Below, in pieces: positions 6,877-7,721 of a DNA stretch of 7,721 nt (positions are counted from its first letter, which is position 1; every line of letters begins with the position of its first letter). The notes under the pieces were generated by a model. That model saw nothing but the letters and a program-made list of their open reading frames with translations, searched no databases and was not told the DNA's origin. A program made the position numbers and the translations under genes. The stretch is taken from NCBI GenBank assembly GCA_900549455.1, contig UROM01000085.1, positions 1 through 7,721 on the forward strand, written 5' to 3'. The DNA is from an uncultured Collinsella sp. (GTDB taxonomy: Bacteria; Actinomycetota; Coriobacteriia; Coriobacteriales; Coriobacteriaceae).

Positions 6877-6882
6877 ATTATG
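6877..6882 (-). promoter_or_regulatory. Possible -10 box for assT
   Basis: CATAAT on the minus strand matches TATAAT at five of six positions, about 48 bases before the chosen ATG. The -35 region 17 bp upstream (GGGGCG) is poor, so this may be a weak or activator-dependent promoter, or a chance match. Confidence 0.3.
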
Positions 6883-6919
6883 GCTCGCAGCTTAACAAAC
6901 GCCCCTTAAGGCTAGCTTA

Positions 6920-6946
6920 GGCTCACGGCAGCCGGAGCCGTTAGCC
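6920..6946. repeat. Imperfect hairpin upstream of assT
   Basis: GGCTCACGGC (6920-6929) and GCCGTTAGCC (6937-6946) pair at nine of ten positions around a 7-base loop. No T-tract follows on either strand, so it is not a standard terminator. It lies between the end of the dehydrogenase gene and the possible assT promoter, where a regulator site or rho-assisted 3'-end structure would fit. Confidence 0.35.
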
Positions 6947-6958
6947 GCAAGACGCACA

Positions 6959-7013
6959 GGGGACGCAGGAATACGATGATCCGTTTTCCTCCGTCCCCGA
7001 GGGATCATTTTTT
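6959..7013 (+). terminator. Two overlapping, mutually exclusive inverted repeats ending in a T6 tract
   Basis: Hairpin A pairs GGGGACGCAGGAATACG (6959-6975) with CGTTTTCCTCCGTCCCC (6982-6998) at 15 of 17 positions, loop ATGATC. Hairpin B pairs ATGATCC (6976-6982), which is mainly the loop of A, with GGATCAT (7002-7008), perfectly over 7 bp. B runs into TTTTTT (7008-7013). B as a terminator therefore points along the plus strand, against the dehydrogenase gene whose TAA (7012-7014) overlaps the T-tract. For the minus-strand transcript A is a strong 3' hairpin without a U-tract. It could be an antisense insulator, a 3'-end stabiliser, or a copy of a dispersed repeat. Confidence 0.5.
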
Positions 7014-7672
7014 AGTACTTGAAGAAGCCCTCGCCCGAGCTTTCGCCCAGCTTGCCTTCGTCGAGCATTTTCTTGAGGACGGAGGCCATGGCCTTAAAGT
7101 TGTAGGGCATCATCATCTTTTTGAGCAGCGGGCTCACCAGGCCCGGCACCTTCTGATACTGCATGACGATGTTGTAGGCCGTCTGGATACCCACCGTGTC
7201 GAATACGCGGAACGGGCCCTTGGGAGCGCCGGTGCCACGCGTCCACGCGAGGTCGATGCTCTTGGGATCGCTCACGCCCGAGACGTACAGATCAAGGCCC
7301 GAAAGCAGCCACGGTACCAACATGGAGTTGAGCAGATAGCCGTTCTTTTCCTTGTTGACGGGCAACGCCAGCATACGGATGTCGTTGGCAAAGTCGACGA
7401 GTTCATCGAAGTAGCGCTTGTCGGTCTGGTCCTGGGCCATGACCTCGGTCATGTTGTTCTTCCAGATAGAGTTGGCAAAGTGCAGCGACAGGTACTTCTC
7501 GGGGCGGCCGGTGTACTTGGCAAAGGTGCTCGGCAGCAGCGTGGAGGAGTTCGTCACGATGACGGTCTTTTGCGGCAGGACCGGGGCGAGCTTCTTGTAG
7601 AAGTCGATCTTTGCCTGGGTGTCCTCGGCCATAGACTCGATGACCAGATCGGCGTCGGCCACGGCCTTGGCA
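7012..7672 (-). CDS. 3-hydroxyacyl-CoA dehydrogenase, C-terminal 219 residues (N-terminus lost at contig end)
   Basis: The enzyme oxidises 3-hydroxyacyl-CoA to 3-ketoacyl-CoA with NAD in fatty-acid or butyrate-type metabolism in the cytoplasm. The visible part starts inside the NAD-binding domain (ADADLVIESMAED), so the GxGxxG loop and roughly 80 residues are missing. The catalytic set of the family is present: NSST with S43, LHFAN with H64, TEVM with E76 and NGYLLN with N115 (numbered from the first genomic residue). The spacings match Ser137, His158, Glu170 and Asn208 of human HAD to within one residue. The C-terminal domain ends in SGEGFFKY, typical of the family. HFANSIWKNN replaces the usual HFFNP, so it belongs to a divergent subgroup and substrate cannot be assigned. 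The six residues MCIRDS that appear in front of this frame come from adapter DNA and must not be annotated. Confidence 0.9.
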
Positions 7673-7721
7673 CTGTCTCTTATACACATCTGACGCTGCC
7701 GACGATCGCATAAGTGTAGAT
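7673..7721. other. Illumina Nextera adapter and i5 index, sequencing artefact
   Basis: CTGTCTCTTATACACATCT (7673-7691) is the Tn5 mosaic end used in Nextera libraries. It is followed by GACGCTGCCGACGA (7692-7705), the complement of the i5-side read primer, then an 8-base index TCGCATAA (7706-7713), and GTGTAGAT (7714-7721), the beginning of the complemented P5 tail. Genomic DNA ends at 7672. From memory the index complement TTATGCGA is one of the Nextera XT i5 indices (S522). Confidence 0.98.

Noticed and set aside
6830..6877. Longer assT start at TTG 6877
   Set aside because: TTG with no ribosome site, overlapping a -10-like CATAAT; the added residues precede an already complete Tat signal.
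7673..7691. Possible Tn5-like transposon end
   Set aside because: The mosaic end is followed exactly by library primer, index and P5 sequence, so it is the engineered library adapter and not a resident element.
6976..7713. Plus-strand frame of 245 codons opposite the dehydrogenase
   Set aside because: It is a shadow of a gene with intact catalytic motifs, and its last residues (SYTHLTLPTIA) are translated adapter.

Overview
The window reads as a chromosomal piece of a high-GC Gram-positive gut bacterium, most likely a Coriobacteriia member such as Collinsella. This rests on codon usage (GCC, AAG, GTC, CTC dominant), the gene families present (PAPS-independent aryl-sulfate sulfotransferase as a Tat lipoprotein, a secreted coiled-coil/CAP protein, a DUF389 membrane protein) and general resemblance. 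It is not a database result. The last 49 bases (7673-7721) are not genomic: they are an Illumina Nextera adapter with its i5 index, so the right edge is an untrimmed contig end.

Layout. On the minus strand, 1-2877 encodes a very large secreted protein that runs off the left edge. It has a signal peptide, a long Ala/Gln/Lys coiled coil, a CAP domain of the SEC10/PgrA-associated type, and a second coiled coil. A tract of nine G lies just after the signal peptide; gain or loss of one G gives an early stop. A 307-bp divergent intergenic region (2878-3184) follows. It holds a 12-bp palindrome, a leader hairpin against the minus-strand ribosome site, and a plausible promoter for the plus-strand gene. 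At 3185-4324 (plus) is a DUF389 polytopic membrane protein with a textbook EF-hand-type loop between its sixth and seventh membrane segments, followed by a rho-independent terminator at 4399-4438.

Convergent to it on the minus strand lies an unrecognised 149-aa membrane-anchored protein (4450-4899), locally poorer in G+C. Next is a complete aryl-sulfate sulfotransferase (5090-6829) with a Tat signal, a lipobox and all expected active-site residues. Last is the C-terminal 219 residues of a 3-hydroxyacyl-CoA dehydrogenase (7012-7672), whose N-terminus is lost at the contig end. A compact pair of mutually exclusive inverted repeats with a T-tract (6959-7013) sits between the last two genes.

The genes do not form one operon or pathway: gaps are about 180-310 bp and orientations change. 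The common theme is the cell surface: three of the five products are exported or surface-anchored and a fourth is an integral membrane protein. I see no tRNA, rRNA, CRISPR array, transposase or integrase. The strongest candidate for something undescribed is the possible poly-G on/off switch of the coiled-coil/CAP surface protein.
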